From: Euryodendron excelsum
Taxonomy: Eukaryota; Streptophyta; Magnoliopsida; Ericales; Pentaphylacaceae
DNA length: 64,000 nt
NCBI GenBank assembly: GCA_033060915.1
Contig: CM065388.1
Span: 28,601,001 to 28,665,000 of the forward strand
Direction: 5' to 3'
Shown: positions 20,588-33,162 of the stretch, one piece after another
Numbering within the stretch: position 1 is the first letter of the stretch
How the letters are laid out: each line of letters begins with the position of its first letter
Program-made: the position numbers and the translations under genes
The notes under the pieces: generated by a model
The model's input: the letters and a program-made list of their open reading frames with translations, nothing else
What the model was told of the DNA's origin: nothing
Databases searched by the model: none

Positions 20588-21726
20588 CCTAAAAGGTAAA
20601 CCAAGGTAAGAATATCAAAATATGGTATATACAACCGAAAGGACAAGGGATAAAATAATAATAAAAATAAATAAGTTTTCAAAAAAAAAGTTTCTTAACT
20701 TTTTCCTCCGAAAATTCTTATCCAAAATCAATTCCTAAAAGGTTTTCTAACTCTCTGTTCCAAAACTTCATCTTCAAAATCATTTTCAAATCCTAAGGCT
20801 ACTAAATGTTTGCTCCCAAAATCTATTCCAAAAATCAAGGCTTAAAGTCCATTTCAAAGTTAAATCTCAAATGTTTTTCATCAAAATCCATTTTTAAAAC
20901 TTTTCTAATTCTCTTCTTCAAAAGATTTTTTCTTCAAATCAAGTCTCAATATTTTCTAACACTTTTTCAAAATCAATCCTCAAAGATTCTCGAAATTTCA
21001 GTCAAAACTCTTTCCTTTAAAAATTTCTCTCAAATTAAAAAGTTTTTGAACTCCTCCGTCGAAAATTCTTATCAAAGTCAAAGTCGAAGTTTTCTAAATC
21101 CAAAGGCCATTTTTAAAGGATTTCCCAAAAGTCTTTTCTCTAAAGTCTCATCTAAAATTCTATTTTCAAAAATTCTCCTAAGTTCTTTCAAAAAGTTTTT
21201 AAAAGACCCCTCGAGTTTCTCGAGGTCTTCTCTATAAGAAAGGCCCTACTCCTAAGGTTTTCCTAACTTTTTCCTTCAAAACGTCTAATTTCAAAATTTC
21301 CTTCTGGGTTTTTCTAACTTCTTCTTTCAAAAAAAGTTTAATCTCAAAAGTATTTCTTGGGTTTCCAGGCTTTTAAGCTTCTCCCTCAGAAAGCTTATTT
21401 TCAAAATTCTAGGTTTTCAAACTTTTTCCTCAAAAGTTTCATTCCAAAGTTTCAAAAGGTTCTCCAAACCTTTCTAATTTGAATCCAAATCAATTCATTT
21501 CTAAAAGCAATTTCAAAATCATTTCAAATAATCAACTTCAATTCCAAAATCATTTCAAAGTCAAGTTTTCAAGATTCCAAATTTCAAAAATCAAGACAAT
21601 CTAGCTTTCAAAATTCCAAATTTCAAGTTCCAGTTTTCAAAAATTTCCTAAGTCCATCCCTCCGATTGCCTCACGGTTAACATGGGACTCTTACTTTATC
21701 GTTTTCTGTCTTCGACAAGTAAAGAC

Positions 21727-21743
21727 AGAAAAAGAGGGGCAGT
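21727..21743 (+). other. Polypurine tract before L5
   Basis: AGAAAAAGAGGGGCAGT abuts TGTAAGC at 21744. Confidence 0.75.
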
Positions 21744-22487
21744 TGTAAGCACCCCATTTTTGCCCGCTCGGCAATCTCCGGCCTGACCGGACTAACTTTT
21801 ACACGTCACATGCATATTCAAACTCTAATCCGCCTTCTAAACTCCAATTTAGTCCAACAGTCGCTTCTTCGGGCCCACTTGAAGCTATATGATCATTTTG
21901 CCTCTAGGCATCCAATTGTCCCAAGAACCACATCGGCTTTGGGTATCAAACCAGTAACCCTTTGGGGATGCTTTTAATAGTATTCCCAATCGTCCGATAC
22001 ATTTTGGGTCATTCTGAGTCAGTTCCGGAAAGCCTGGTGCAAAATAATCGTTTTGCCCCTAGTGGGCCGATCACCTTTTCTGACCACGCTGGCTTTCGGT
22101 ATCAAACTGGCAAACTCCGTGAATATTCTAAGTAATATTTCTAGTCCTCGAGCCTTCTTCTGAGACATTCCGAGTCCATTCCGGTAGTTTTTCTGTCCGA
22201 TTGACTGTTTTGCCCCTAATAGCCTAATCAACCCTTCTAACAAATCCAAACATCATTTTTCAAGTCTACTACCCCTAAGACATTATTTTAGGGGTTTCTA
22301 TTGATTTCAGGCTATCCAGACCACTCCTGGCCTTCCAGAACATTCTTGGACCTTCTAGAGTCACTCATAGTGGAGCCAAGCAAAAAATTGCATGGTAGTC
22401 ACTTGGACAAGCGCCCAAATCTTTTGTCTTGCGTGCTAAGGATCAAAGATATGTTTTTTGCCGCCTTAAAAGGTTTCCAAAGTGGTT

Positions 22488-22622
22488 GGCGCCACTCCTA
22501 GTGGCACCATTGTATTTTTGGCCTAGCTCCATTTCTAGTGAAGCTAGTGTATTTTTTGGCCCAGCACAACTAGGAGTGGCGCTAGTGTATTTTTTACCTT
22601 GGTGCTACTGCAATAGGCGCAA
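22488..22622 (+). promoter_or_regulatory. Four U3 palindromes in L5
   Basis: Inverted repeats at about 22488-22508, 22524-22546, 22561-22584 and 22600-22622 have a period of 37-38 bp. The array ends 18 bp before the TATA box. Confidence 0.75.
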
Positions 22623-22639
22623 GGTCGGTCTAAGTTGCC

Positions 22640-22647
22640 TATAAATA
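22640..22647 (+). promoter_or_regulatory. TATA box of L5
   Basis: TATAAATA within GCCTATAAATAGAAACC. Confidence 0.7.
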
Positions 22648-24902
22648 GAAACCCTTCCCCCTATGTAAAAGGGTCGGCAATCTAACTCCAGAAACTCTGT
22701 CTCTCGATATACAAACCTCAAACTCTCTCTAAACCCTAGTTTTCTTAGGTTTCTTCAAACCCTAGCCCCCATACACTTTAACCCTAGCATACATACACTC
22801 AATACGTGTCTATACGAGCCTTCAAGCCGACCATTGAAGACTCAAGGTGCTGCAATCTCGAAGCTCTAGAAGATCAAAGCGAAGTAAAGCAAATAAGATA
22901 AGCATATCAAAGAAGACACAAGGTTAGTTCTCTATTTACGTTTATGCGACTTCTCCCTTCTCTCTTCTCGCTCCTAACCCACTTGGGCCTTTTTTTTATT
23001 TTAATCTTCTATCTTCTTCCCCGCTTTTCTTGCATGCTTAAAATAAGGGAATCCCCGGTTCATGTGTAGGAAGAATGGTTGAAAGTCACTGTGTTGGGGG
23101 CTTTCCTCTAATTCGACCTTAGACCATGTGGATTCGACCCCCTTGATTATGTGATGAAGTCTAAACCTTGTATGTTCACGACTCTACTTGCATTATGCAT
23201 ATCATACTCATGCATCTTTTCAAAATTGTTTTCTGAACTTGCATCAAAATCTTTTTCAAAACTTGCATGAAAATCTCCTTCTTCCAAACATGTTTTTAAA
23301 AGTTACAATCTTAACGTGATTCTAACCACTCCATGATTAAGATTGTTTTAGGAAAGTGTTACATAAGTTTTGGTTGTAAACCTTAAAATTGTTTTCGTAA
23401 AAATCATAATCTTAAGGTGATTCTAGCCATTCCATGATTAGGGTTGCTTTAAAAAAGTGTTATATTTAAAGTGACTATCATGGTCCGTATTTTCAAATCT
23501 TTGTTGTTTTCAAAACCACAATTCTAAAATGTTTCAAATCTTTATATGATTAGAGTCGTTTTAGGAAAGTGACATATTTTTTAGAGACTTGTAAAAGTCC
23601 ATATTTCATTCTCTTTCCAAATCACTTTTTGAAAATCTCCTTTCCAAAACCTCTTTTTAAATCCTCTCAAAAAATCTCTTTTTAAACTTACTTTCTAAAA
23701 ATCTCTTTTTCCAATCTACTTTCTAAAACCTCTTTTCAAACTGACTATTCTAAAAACACTTTACAAAAATCTTTTTCCAAAAGTTCTCTTCAAAATTCTA
23801 CTTTCTAAATGCACACTCCAAGTTTCCTTTCTAGAAACTCCCTTCAAAAGATTTACTTTCCAAAATCTCTCCTACTTTCGAATTTAAGCCCTAGAGCCAA
23901 TAATTACGAAACCCTAATTTCTACTTTCCTTTTTTACATCCAATCATAGCTTTTCAAAATTCTATTTTCTACATCAAACTTTTAGGTTTTCCAAAGCTCT
24001 TTTTCATGTCAAATCATCTTTTCTAAATCCAAGTTTTTGAAATCTCATCCTTTCCAATTCCATGTCAAATCCAATATTCCAAATTAGGAAACTAGATCAA
24101 ATCCTTCAATTTTGGAAACCAAATCAAATCATCAATTTTTTGAAATAAAATCAAATCTTCAACCTTAGGAAATAGGAATCAAATTTTTCTTAATTCAAAC
24201 ATTTCCTAATTTCAAACCTTTCCAAATTTTAACTTTCTAAATCTCAACTTTTTCAAATCTTTCTAAGTTCTAACATTTCCTAATTCCAATCTTTCTATAT
24301 TTCAAAACTTTTCAATTCCAAATCTTTCCAAAAAGCTAAGACTTTCTAAATTTCAAATCTTTCTTAATTCAAATTCTTTAAATTCCAAATCTTTCTAAAT
24401 TCCAAATCTTTCCAAAATCCAAACCTTTCTTAATTCTAACCTTCTAAATCCGAATATTTCCAAAATCAACTTTTTCTTAAAAGTGAACTTTCCTAATTTG
24501 AAAATTTTTCAAATTTCAAATCTTTCCAAATTCAAAACCTTCTTAATATGAAATTTTTTTAAAACCAAAACTTTCCTAATTTGGCACTTTCCTAAGTTGA
24601 AACTTTTTAAATTCAAAACTTTCTTAAGTTTAAACTTTTAAAATCCTAAAGATGTCCTAAATTCAATCTTTCCTAAACTCCAATTTTCCAAATTTTCTAA
24701 ATCAAACATTGAAGTCAAATCTTTTCCAACCGTTCAAAGTCAAGTATTTCTAAATCAAATCCTATTTTTCATAAATCCTAAGTTTTCTAAAATTAAATTT
24801 CAATTTCAAATCTTGTATTCCAAGTTCAAATCAAATCCCTTCTTCAAATCAAACTCTTTTCAAATCAAAATTTTCTAAAATCTCAAAATGTCTATTTTTA
24901 AT

Positions 24903-24953
24903 CGAACTCTTGTTCGAACTACGACTAACCTGATTCCCAAAAGGGATATGTAG
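24903..24953 (+). other. Two-hairpin module in L5
   Basis: Hairpin 1 is CGAAC-TCTT-GTTCG. Hairpin 2 has an outer stem CTACG/TGTAG (one G-U) and an inner stem TCCC/GGGA. Both stems differ from L1 and L2 at paired positions. Confidence 0.65.
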
Positions 24954-26150
24954 GCAGCTCTCATGGGTCACGGTCATAACCTTTTTCAAGTTTTCAATTC
25001 CATGATCTATTTCAAGTTTCTAATTCAAAAATCTATTTTCAAATCTCTATTTCTAATTTTTAAAACTTTCTTTCAAAATCAAATCTATCTTTTCAAATCC
25101 ATTTCAAATCAAATCAAGTTCTTTTCAAATCTATTTTCAAAATCAAATCAAATTCTCACACTTATATTATCATGCATCATGTCAACTTCTTTGTTCAAAT
25201 CAAGTGGATAGTTTTGGACATTTATTAATAAAAGATTATGAGTGAGTGAACCTAGGGTGAATAGATATGTAGGTATCGCAACGGCGGGGTAGGGTGATCG
25301 CTTAGTGCATCTTCCTTATACGTAACCAACCTCCGAACCTAGATCACTATTTTCGAATACCAAAAATGGAGTCATTTTTCTAAAAGAGCTTAAATATTTT
25401 TAAAGGTTGCCAAACAACCTACTTTCTTAAAAACCCTCTCTTAAGGATGTTTTCCAAAGCCTTTTTTTCAAAAACTCTATGTATAATCTTCAAATTGTGC
25501 TTAGCTTTTAGATGACCTAACTTACTTTAATTAAGTTAGGTGGCGACTCCAAATCTTTTCTATAGGCCCTTAATCAAATCAATTTTCAAATTTAAACCTA
25601 GCCGCACTCATTCTTCTAGGAGGATGAGTTCTAACAAGAGAGCACTGTGTTTTTCTCACTTGTCTTTTTCGAGTACAAAAAATCAAGGTGCAACAGTATT
25701 GTGCCAACCAAAGCCAACTGCAAGCCTCAAACATCTCTCTCCAAAAATACAGCTTACCTTTAAAGTGCTTGAGAGTCATCGCACTCTCCTGCACTGGACC
25801 TCTCCGGCTAAAGAACTAGTCTTAGTACTGTTGAGCCTTCCCGTCAGCAAACTAGGAGGCATCATAAATGGCGGGGGTCCTGCAGACCTTCTTGGTCCAC
25901 GGAGCCATCTATACTAACTAACAAGTTAAACTAACTAAACTAGAAAAAAAGTAAAAAGAAAGACAAGGAAATGAAAAAGAAAGGCTCAAGCAATACCTAA
26001 AGGCGGACTGAAGACTGGCACAAACAAGTAGGAGCAAGGCTGGAAACTGGCAGGGCTCTGCTATAAGCTTAAAACACTCCCTCACTCACCCTCTCTGAGT
26101 CAACTCTGAGTTGACTCAGTTTAGAAACGAGTTGCCATTTGAAATGGGAG

Positions 26151-26160
26151 GTTTATATAG
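26151..26160 (-). promoter_or_regulatory. TATA box of the Athila 3' LTR
   Basis: CTATATAAAC on the minus strand, downstream of the CGTAC cluster. Confidence 0.5.
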
Positions 26161-26170
26161 AAAAACAGGG

Positions 26171-26393
26171 GCATCATACGTATGATGGCTAAATGCGTAT
26201 GTACGGTGTCGGAATGGTAGCGTACATGCACACAAGGTGTCGGGACCATATATACACACTTGCTACTGAATGTACGGTCAAGAGAAATGTGAACCGTTAG
26301 CCAATAGAAACATGCCATGTTAGCATACGCACGGTATCCCAACCGTACGTACGCTCCACCACCGTACGTATAGTAGGCGAATCATACATACGG
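26171..26393 (-). promoter_or_regulatory. Cluster of CGTAC palindromic motifs
   Basis: CATACGTATG, CGTATGTACGG, CGTACATG, TGTACGG, ACCGTACGTACGC, ACCGTACGTAT and CATACATACGG occur in 220 bp. GTAC, often as CCGTAC, is the core bound by plant SBP-box factors; binding here is only an inference. Confidence 0.5.
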
Positions 26394-26495
26394 TAAAGAA
26401 GAAAAACACACAAACTCACAAAAATTGATCTACTCTGCACAAAAATGAAAAAAAACTGGGCCCAAACTAGCGAGAACAGGGGAGAATGCTCTACA

Positions 26496-27582
26496 ATCGA
26501 CCCTCACCCCCCACCTAGAACAATGCATTGTCCTTAATGTATAACAATATGCAATAAAAGGAAGAATCAAACCAACACGAGAGTGATTATGCAACCCACC
26601 ATTTTATTAAAACAACTAAACCGAACAATATAACGCTATGGAAGGCACAAACAACAAGGAAACAAGAACCCAAAGACCCTTACAAAAGAAGTCTGGAACA
26701 AGCCAACCTATGTCTCTAACTACCACCCGGCGAGGCAAGAGAGCCTATTTCTTAGAAGTGTTGGAATCGGAGGACGCAGCGGCATCCTTTGTGGTTGATC
26801 CGGAAGATGATTGAGATGACTCGTCAAGGAGATGAGAGGCCACCAAACAAGCGACAATGACAGTGTTATCCTCGGGAAGCCAGGATGATGAAGTGCAAGT
26901 GTAGGCCTACAAGAACGCGGCGTAGTCCGGATCCTCCAGCTCATCAAAACTCGAGGCTCAGGAAACACTCTTGTTTGCCTTAGAAGTCTCCTTTGATGCC
27001 ATGGAATGGAAGGAATGCCAAAGAGACACCAATGTAAGAATATGGCAATGTAGGGAGGAAAGTGAAGCAGGAAAACTATGGTCGGGAGCTCCCCTTTTAA
27101 AAGCTTAAGGTATCAAATGCAAGAGAATCAAATGAGTGATATGAAAGTACCAATTGTTTGAGATTCCCTGCACAAAATCAGGAGCATGTTACTCTCCCCA
27201 AGAAGCAATTGGGTGAGGCCACAAAAACAAACTAGCTACTCCTAACTAAACCCAAAAACGGAAAAGAACTAACTACAAGCGTAACCTCACTCAAAAGCTA
27301 AACTATAATACTATAAACAGCGAAAATCTACTCCTAGCTAAATAAAACTAAACAAAAACTAACTACAAGTATTCCTACTCCTAAAAGACTAAGTTAGCTA
27401 AGAAAGAAACTAACCAAAACTAAGAACAAAAGAAAGAAGGAACAAAACCAATCAAAAACTAAGAAAACTAAGAAAGAAAGAAGAAACTAACCGAAACTAA
27501 TCCTACTCCTAAAAGACTCAAACATAGGCTCTTATTAGTTAAAGGAAGGTGGATCAATAAGATCCACACAATCTAAGTCGCT
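26496..27582 (-). other. Athila 3' untranslated region
   Basis: On the minus strand this follows integrase. It includes GGACAATGCATTGTTCTAGG leading to a GTGGGGGG tract (26496-26560), a layout typical of Athila 3' ends, and an A-rich stretch with repeated CTAACTAAAACTAA (about 27230-27500). A broken 86-codon frame (27002 to 26745) starts MASKETSKANKS and has two internal stops. I do not recognise it. Confidence 0.5.
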
Positions 27583-28900
27583 CTAAAAAGTCTCAAAATA
27601 TGGCTTCAATCTTTGGCCATTCACATTGAAAGCCGACCCATTAGTGAGGTTCTTCACTTCGATAGCACCATGTGGAAAGATATCGGTAACAAGATAGGGG
27701 CCCACCCACTTACTCCTTAACTTGCCCGGGAATAAATGAAGGCACGAATCATAAAGAAGAACTTTTTGGCCAATTTTATAGGATTTGCAAAGAATGTGTT
27801 GGCTATGAAATTTCTTCATTTGGGCCTTAGCAATTTTAGCATTTTTAAAGTCATCATTACGGAGTTCATTAAGCTCATTTAATTGAACTTTTCGGTGGGC
27901 ACCCGCGATATCAAAATCTTTATTGCATCACCAGATGGCCCAATAGGTTTTATGTTCAATTTCCACTAGGAGGTGGCAAGCTTTTCCATAAACAAGCCTA
28001 TATAGCGATGGACTGAGCACTGTCTGGTAACTCGTGCGGTAAGCCCACAATGCGTCGGTCAACCTAAGGGACAAATCCTTCCTATTGGGGTTGATGGTTT
28101 TTTCAAGGATTCTTTTGATCTCCCTATTAGTTAACTTGACTTGCCCTTGAGTTTGAGGGTGGTAAGGTAAGCCAACCTTATGAACCACGCCATACTTCTT
28201 CATTAAAAATGCAAAGGCTTTATTGCAAAAGTGTGATCTACCATCACTAATAATGGCTTTGGGCATGCCATATCATGAGAAGAGTTCTCTTTCAAAAAGC
28301 GGACCACCATTTGGTGATCATTGTTTCGGGAGGCAATGGCCTCCACCCATTTTCAAACATAATCCACCTCCACTAAGATGTATAGGTAGCCAAAAGAGTT
28401 AGTGAAAGGTCCCATGAAGTCAATTCCCTAACAATCAAATATTTCTAAGATAGTAATGGGTTGAAGAGGCATCATGTGTCGCTTAGAAAGTGTCCCTAAA
28501 CATTGGCACCTATCATATGCAAGACAAAATGTATGAACATTCTTAAACATGGTTGGCTAATAAAGACCACATTGGAGAATCTTAGCAGTGGTCTTCTTAG
28601 AGGAAAAGTGTCCTCTACAAGCTTGGGAATGACAAAACTCTATGACTTGTTGAAACTAATGATTGGGTACACATCGCCAGATAATTTGATCCGGGTAATA
28701 CTTAAAGAGGTGAGGATTATCCCAAAAGAAGTAACGCACATTTCGAAAGAACTTACGTTTATCAATGGAAACCAATGGGATGGAACCTCACCGGCCACAA
28801 GATAGTTTGCAATGTCAGCAAACCAAGGGGGAGGAACTTTCTCTAAAGCATACACATGTAAGATTTGCTCATTCGAGAAATGTTCATTAATAGGGTTGGA
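27583..28900 (-). pseudogene. Athila-lineage integrase (broken)
   Basis: The C-terminal region (27819-27583) ends VNGQRLKPYFETF, a typical Athila ending after GAIEVKNL. The catalytic core includes GIDFMGPF near 28420 with the first Asp and IISDGRSHF (near 28250) with the second. HPQTQGQVKLTNREIK carries Lys at the place of the usual catalytic Glu (35 residues between it and the second Asp). Stops and frame changes interrupt it, for example just before GIDFMGPF. The zinc-binding N-terminus lies around 28500-28740 and the RNase H-integrase linker (VLADHLSWLP) near 28940. The protein would insert element DNA into the genome; this copy is inactive. Confidence 0.9.
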
Positions 28901-28976
28901 GTCGGTGGCTCTTCCATGAAGAGGGAGCCAAGACAAATGATCTGCTAGTACGTTTTTCACCCCTTTTTTTTTTATC

Positions 28977-29333
28977 TCACATTTTAATATGAAATTCTTG
29001 AAGCAACAAGATCCACCGAATGAGGTGGGGTTTTGCATCGGGTTTGGTAAGAAGGTACTTAAGGGGCACATGGTTGGTGTAAATGATAACTAGTGACCCA
29101 ATCAAGTAGGAACGGAATTTGTCCAATGCAAAAACTACCGTGAGAAGTTCCATTTCAGTTGTGGTGTAATTGATTTGAGCATCATTGAGGGTTTTAGAGG
29201 CATAATATATGACATGCGGCTTCTTGTCAACTCTTTGTCCTAAAACTGCCCTTACGGCATTATCACTAGCGTCGCACATGAGCTCAAAAGGGTAAGACCA
29301 ATCGGTTGCACATAAGTTTGGGGCGGATATCAA
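28977..29333 (-). pseudogene. Athila-lineage RNase H domain
   Basis: The frame shows LMCDASDNAVRAVLGQR, then YYASKTLNDAQINYTTTE, VFALDKFRSYL and IYTNHVPLKYL. These are the standard Ty3/gypsy RNase H blocks, with catalytic Asp in CDAS and Glu in TTE retained. A frameshift follows into the integrase linker. It would remove the RNA template during reverse transcription. Confidence 0.9.
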
Positions 29334-29375
29334 TAACCCCTTTAGTGTGTCAAAGGCATGTTGACATGGAGAAGT

Positions 29376-29811
29376 CTATTCAAACCGAACATCAAGAGAC
29401 AAAAGTTGACACATTGGCCTAGCAATTGCACTAAATCTCTCAATGAAACACCGGTAAAAGCCAGCATACCTAAGAAATGATTGCACATCTTTCACACAAG
29501 TGGGAGGGGATAGTTTTTGGATCAGTTCAATTTTAGGTTTGTCAACCTCTATCCCCTTAGAAAACATGATGTGGCCTAACACAATCCCACTAGTAACCAT
29601 GAAATGACATTTTTCCCAATTAAGAACAAGGTTACTCTCCTCACATTACTTTAACACTTTTTTGAGGTTCTCAAGACATTCATCAAAAGTGTCTGCATAC
29701 ACCGAGAAGTCATCCATGAACACTTCTACAATATATTCGATCATGTCACTAAAGATGGTTATCATGCACCTTTGGAATGTAGCCAGTGCATTGCACATGC
29801 CAAAGGGCATG
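29376..29811 (-). pseudogene. Athila reverse transcriptase, C-terminal part after the L6 insertion
   Basis: Starting at the insertion point, the frame reads MPFGMCNALATFQRCM, then VFMDDFSVY (29721-29710 encodes FMDD, the catalytic pair), then the connection region SFLRYAGFYRCFI. The 5' part of the same frame resumes at 34814 beyond L6. The joint falls in the conserved YR-MPFG motif. Confidence 0.93.
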
Positions 29812-30574
29812 TGTCGCGCCCAGATTTTTCGCACTCGAGGAATACTCACACAAGCGGGAAAAATGCTGTACTCTCTCATTAGAACTCACCCTCCTAGAAG
29901 AATGAGTGCGACTAGGTTTGAATTGAAAATGGATTTGAATAAAGGGCTTTTTGAAAAAGATTTAGAGTCGCCACTTAACTTAATTAAGGTGAGTTAGGTC
30001 ACCTAAAAACTAAGCATAATCCGAAGACTACACTTAGGGGTTTTTTTTTTTTTTGAAAAAGGTTTTGAAAATATCACCTCGAGAGAGGGTTTTTAAGAAA
30101 AATAGGTTGTTTGGCAACCTTTGGAAAACATTTAGCCCTTTTTAAAAAGTAACTCCTTTTTGGTCTATGAAAACAGTGATTCTAGGTTCGGAGGTTGCTT
30201 ATGTGTAGGGAAGACGCACTAAGCCATCACCCTACTCCGCCCTTTCGGTATCTACATGTCAATCTACCCTAGATTCACCTATGAGAGTCTTCAACTGACT
30301 ATGGTTCAATCCTATCCACTTTGAAAAACAATGTTCAGAAAAACATGATGTATGATATGCAAGTGCATGGAAAGAGAATTGAAAAATAGATTTGGAAAGA
30401 GATTGATTTGAAATTGATTTGATTTGAAAATAAATTTGAAGAGATGGAATTGAAATTGGAAAGTTTGAGAAATTAGAAATAGAAATTTGGAAATAGAAAT
30501 TTGAAATTGAAATTTTGAAAATAGATTGGAATTTGAGATTTGAAAAATGTTGTGACCGCACCCATGAGGGTTGC

Positions 30575-30626
30575 CTACGTATCCTTTTGGAAGAATCAGG
30601 TCAGTCGTAGTTCGGACAAGAGTCCG
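30575..30626 (-). other. Two-hairpin module in L6
   Basis: Hairpin 1 is CGGAC-TCTT-GTCCG; the outer stem of hairpin 2 is CTACG/CGTAG. Confidence 0.6.
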
Positions 30627-33154
30627 ATTGAAAATAGAATGTTTGATTGGAAGAAAGAGATTGAATTGAAAATTGAATTTGATGTGAAAGTAGAAGAGGA
30701 GATTGGAATTTGAAATTTTGGAAAAGATTGGACTTTGATTTGAAAAGATAGATTTGGACTTGTTTTGGAAAGAGAAGGTTTAAGAAACCTAGACTTAGGA
30801 AAGAAAGGACTTGAGATTAAGAAAGATTGGACTTAATTGTTGGACTTGGAAGATTGAAGAAAGACTGGATTTAGGAAATGTTCGAATTAGGAAAGGTCCG
30901 ATTTAGGAAAGTTTCGAAATTAGGAATGTTTCATTTTTGGAAAGTTTCGAAATTAGGAAAGTTTCATTTTGGAAAGTTTCGTTTTAAGAAAGGTTTTGAA
31001 GTAGGAAAGTGTTGAATTTAGAAATGTTTCGAATTAGGAAAGTTTTAAATTTAGAAAGTTTTGAAATTGGAAAATTTTGAATTTTGGAAAGATTCGAAAA
31101 CAAGGAAGTGTTGAAAATAAGAAAGTTTCAAGTTTAGAAAGTTTTAGATTTGGAAAATTTCGAATTTGAAAAGATTTGAAATTTAGAAAGTTTAGGATTT
31201 AGAAAGTTTTAGAGTTTTGGAAAATCTTGAGATTAGGAAAGGTTTGAGTTTAGGAAAAGTTTGAAAACTTAGGTTTGAAAAGTTAAGATTTAAAAAGAAG
31301 GTAGAATTAGGAAATGGTTGAATTAGGAAAGATTTGAAAGTTGAATTTTAAAATTTAGGAAAGATTTTTATGTTCAAGTTTTGGAAACTTAAGATTTAGG
31401 AAAAGTGAAGCTTAGGAAGGATTCGAATTAGGAAAGATTTGAATTTTGAAATTTAAGGAAAGATTTAAAGTTTAGATTTAGGAAACTTATGATTTAGGAA
31501 GGAATAGGTTTGGATTAGAAAGGGATTGGATTTGGTTTCTAAAAGAAAAGATTTGATTTTGTTTCCAAAAACGGAGGACGGGATCTAGTTTCCTAAACGG
31601 GGAGATTGGATTTGGTTTCCTAAAGGGAAGATTTGATTTGACAAGGATTTGGAAAGGGGATGTTCTAGAAACCCTAAGATTTGAAAGGCTATAGTTTTGA
31701 CATAGAAAAGAGGTTTTGAAAATGTGTATAGTTTAGATGTAGAAAACTAGAGATTTTGGAAACCTAGGTTTGGGCAAAGTTTGAAAACCATGTTTTGGGA
31801 AAGAAAATTAGGGTTTCCTAATTGTGGGTTCTAGGGCTTGACTTGGGCTCTAAGGAAAGAGATTTTTGGAAAGTACGTTTTTAGAAACGAGTTTTTGGAA
31901 GGAAATCCTAGGGAGAAGTTTTTGAAAAGTGAATTTGAAGGGAGAGTTTTTTGAAAGAGATTTTAAAGAGGAGTTTTTGGAAAGTGTGTTTTTTGGAAAC
32001 GAAGATTTTAGAAGGAAAATCCTAGAGAGGAGTTTCTAAAAGAAGGATTTTGGAAAGAGAGTTTTTTAGAAAATTTTTGAAAGGAAATTGTTGGAGAGAG
32101 TTTTTCAAAAGATTTTTAGGAAGCGTTTTTAGAAAGTGGATTTTGGGGAGAGGATTTTGGAAAGGAGTTAAAAAAAGGAAGCTTTGAAAAATAGTTTTCG
32201 GGGGAGTTTTTGAAAACAACTTTGGAGAGAAGAGTTTTAGGAAAGTATATTGAAAGAGATTTTTAGGAAAAGAGTTTTTTGAAAATAGAGTTTTTTGGAA
32301 AACATAAAAGATCTTACTTTCCTAAAGTGATTCTAACCATAAGAAGGCTAGAACCACTTTAGGAAAGCGGTTTTGAAAACAACAAGATTTGAAAATATGG
32401 ATCATATTGATCACTTTGAATGTAACACTTTCCTAAAGCAACCCTAGCCATGGAAAGGCTAGAATCACCCTAGGATTGTGATTTTGAAAACATGTTTTGA
32501 AAAAGGAGATTTTGATGCAATTTTGAAAACAACTTTGAAAACGACTTTTGGAAAATGCAAGACCATGATATGCACAATACAATTTTTTGGTCGTGAACAT
32601 ACAAGGTTAAGGTTTCATCACATAATCAAGAGGGCCGAACCCACGTGGTCTCTGGTTAGACTAGAAGAAAGGCCCCAACACTGTGACTCTCCAATAATCC
32701 AATCCTACACATGGACCGGAAATCTCCTTGTTTCAAGCATGCAAAGAAAGGGGGGGAAAGAGATGGGGGATTAAAATAGAGAAAACCCAAGTAGGTTAGG
32801 AGAGAGAAGAGAGAGGGGGGAAGTGCGGAAATTTAAATAGGGAGCTTACTGTATGTCTTGTTTATTTTGCGCGCCTTGCTTGTCTTCGATCTTCGGTTTT
32901 CGTTTTCAATCTTCAAGAGTTGTCCTCAAGCTTTAGATGGCAGCTCTTCAAGTCTTCAAAGGAGGGTTGAAGGCTAGTGTATGAGTGTATGGGGATGTGT
33001 ATGAGTGTATAGGAGGCTAGGGTTTAGTGTATGGTGGCTAGGGTTTGGAAGACCTAGGGAAGCTAGGGTTTAGGAGGTGCTCGAGCTCTGTATATCGAAA
33101 TATATGATTTTTAGGTTGAGTTTGCGGATCTTTTTCACGCTGGAAGAGGTTCTG

Positions 33155-33162
33155 TATTTATA
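33155..33162 (-). promoter_or_regulatory. TATA box of L6
   Basis: TATAAATA on the minus strand. The adjacent palindrome array is reduced to one degenerate unit (33178-33202) and half of a GGCGCC repeat (33215-33225). Confidence 0.65.

Larger units (their letters stand above)
20382..21743 (+). mobile_element. Internal 3' region of a type-A element
   Basis: This is homologous to 1-1695, with the same antisense ORF start, a long TTTTCAAAA-type AT-rich stretch (20600-21650) and the same pre-LTR segment with a polypurine tract. The plus-strand frame 20806-21237 is S/F/K low complexity and not a gene. It lacks the 24-bp repeat and the GGCGCC palindromes seen at 1236-1493. Confidence 0.7.
21744..25695 (+). 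mobile_element. L5: 3' LTR, type A, shortened U3
   Basis: L5 is 3.95 kb, starting TGTAAGCACCCC and ending AGGTGCAACA. It has three 155-bp U3 repeats (near 21895, 22047, 22207), four palindromes, a TATA box, a pyrimidine-rich tract (about 23580-24880) and the hairpin module. It lacks the accordion array, which accounts for much of the missing 1 kb. The right flank is Athila sequence, so this element inserted into the Athila 3' LTR. Confidence 0.85.
25696..26495 (-). mobile_element. Putative Athila 3' LTR, truncated by the L5 element
   Basis: The minus-strand start TGTAGAGCATTCTCCCC at 26495 directly follows a G-rich tract. A TATA box lies 340 bp downstream and CGTAC motifs fill the U3. The LTR assignment is inferred from position; I find no second copy to prove it. 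Confidence 0.5.

Noticed and set aside
20806..21237. 143-residue plus-strand frame
   Set aside because: S/F/K/L low-complexity translation of TTTTCAAAA-type sequence; the homologous region at 300-1190 has no such frame.
26720..26968. 82-residue minus-strand frame in the Athila 3' region
   Set aside because: A different minus-strand frame (27002 to 26745) fits a broken peptide better; neither is recognised.
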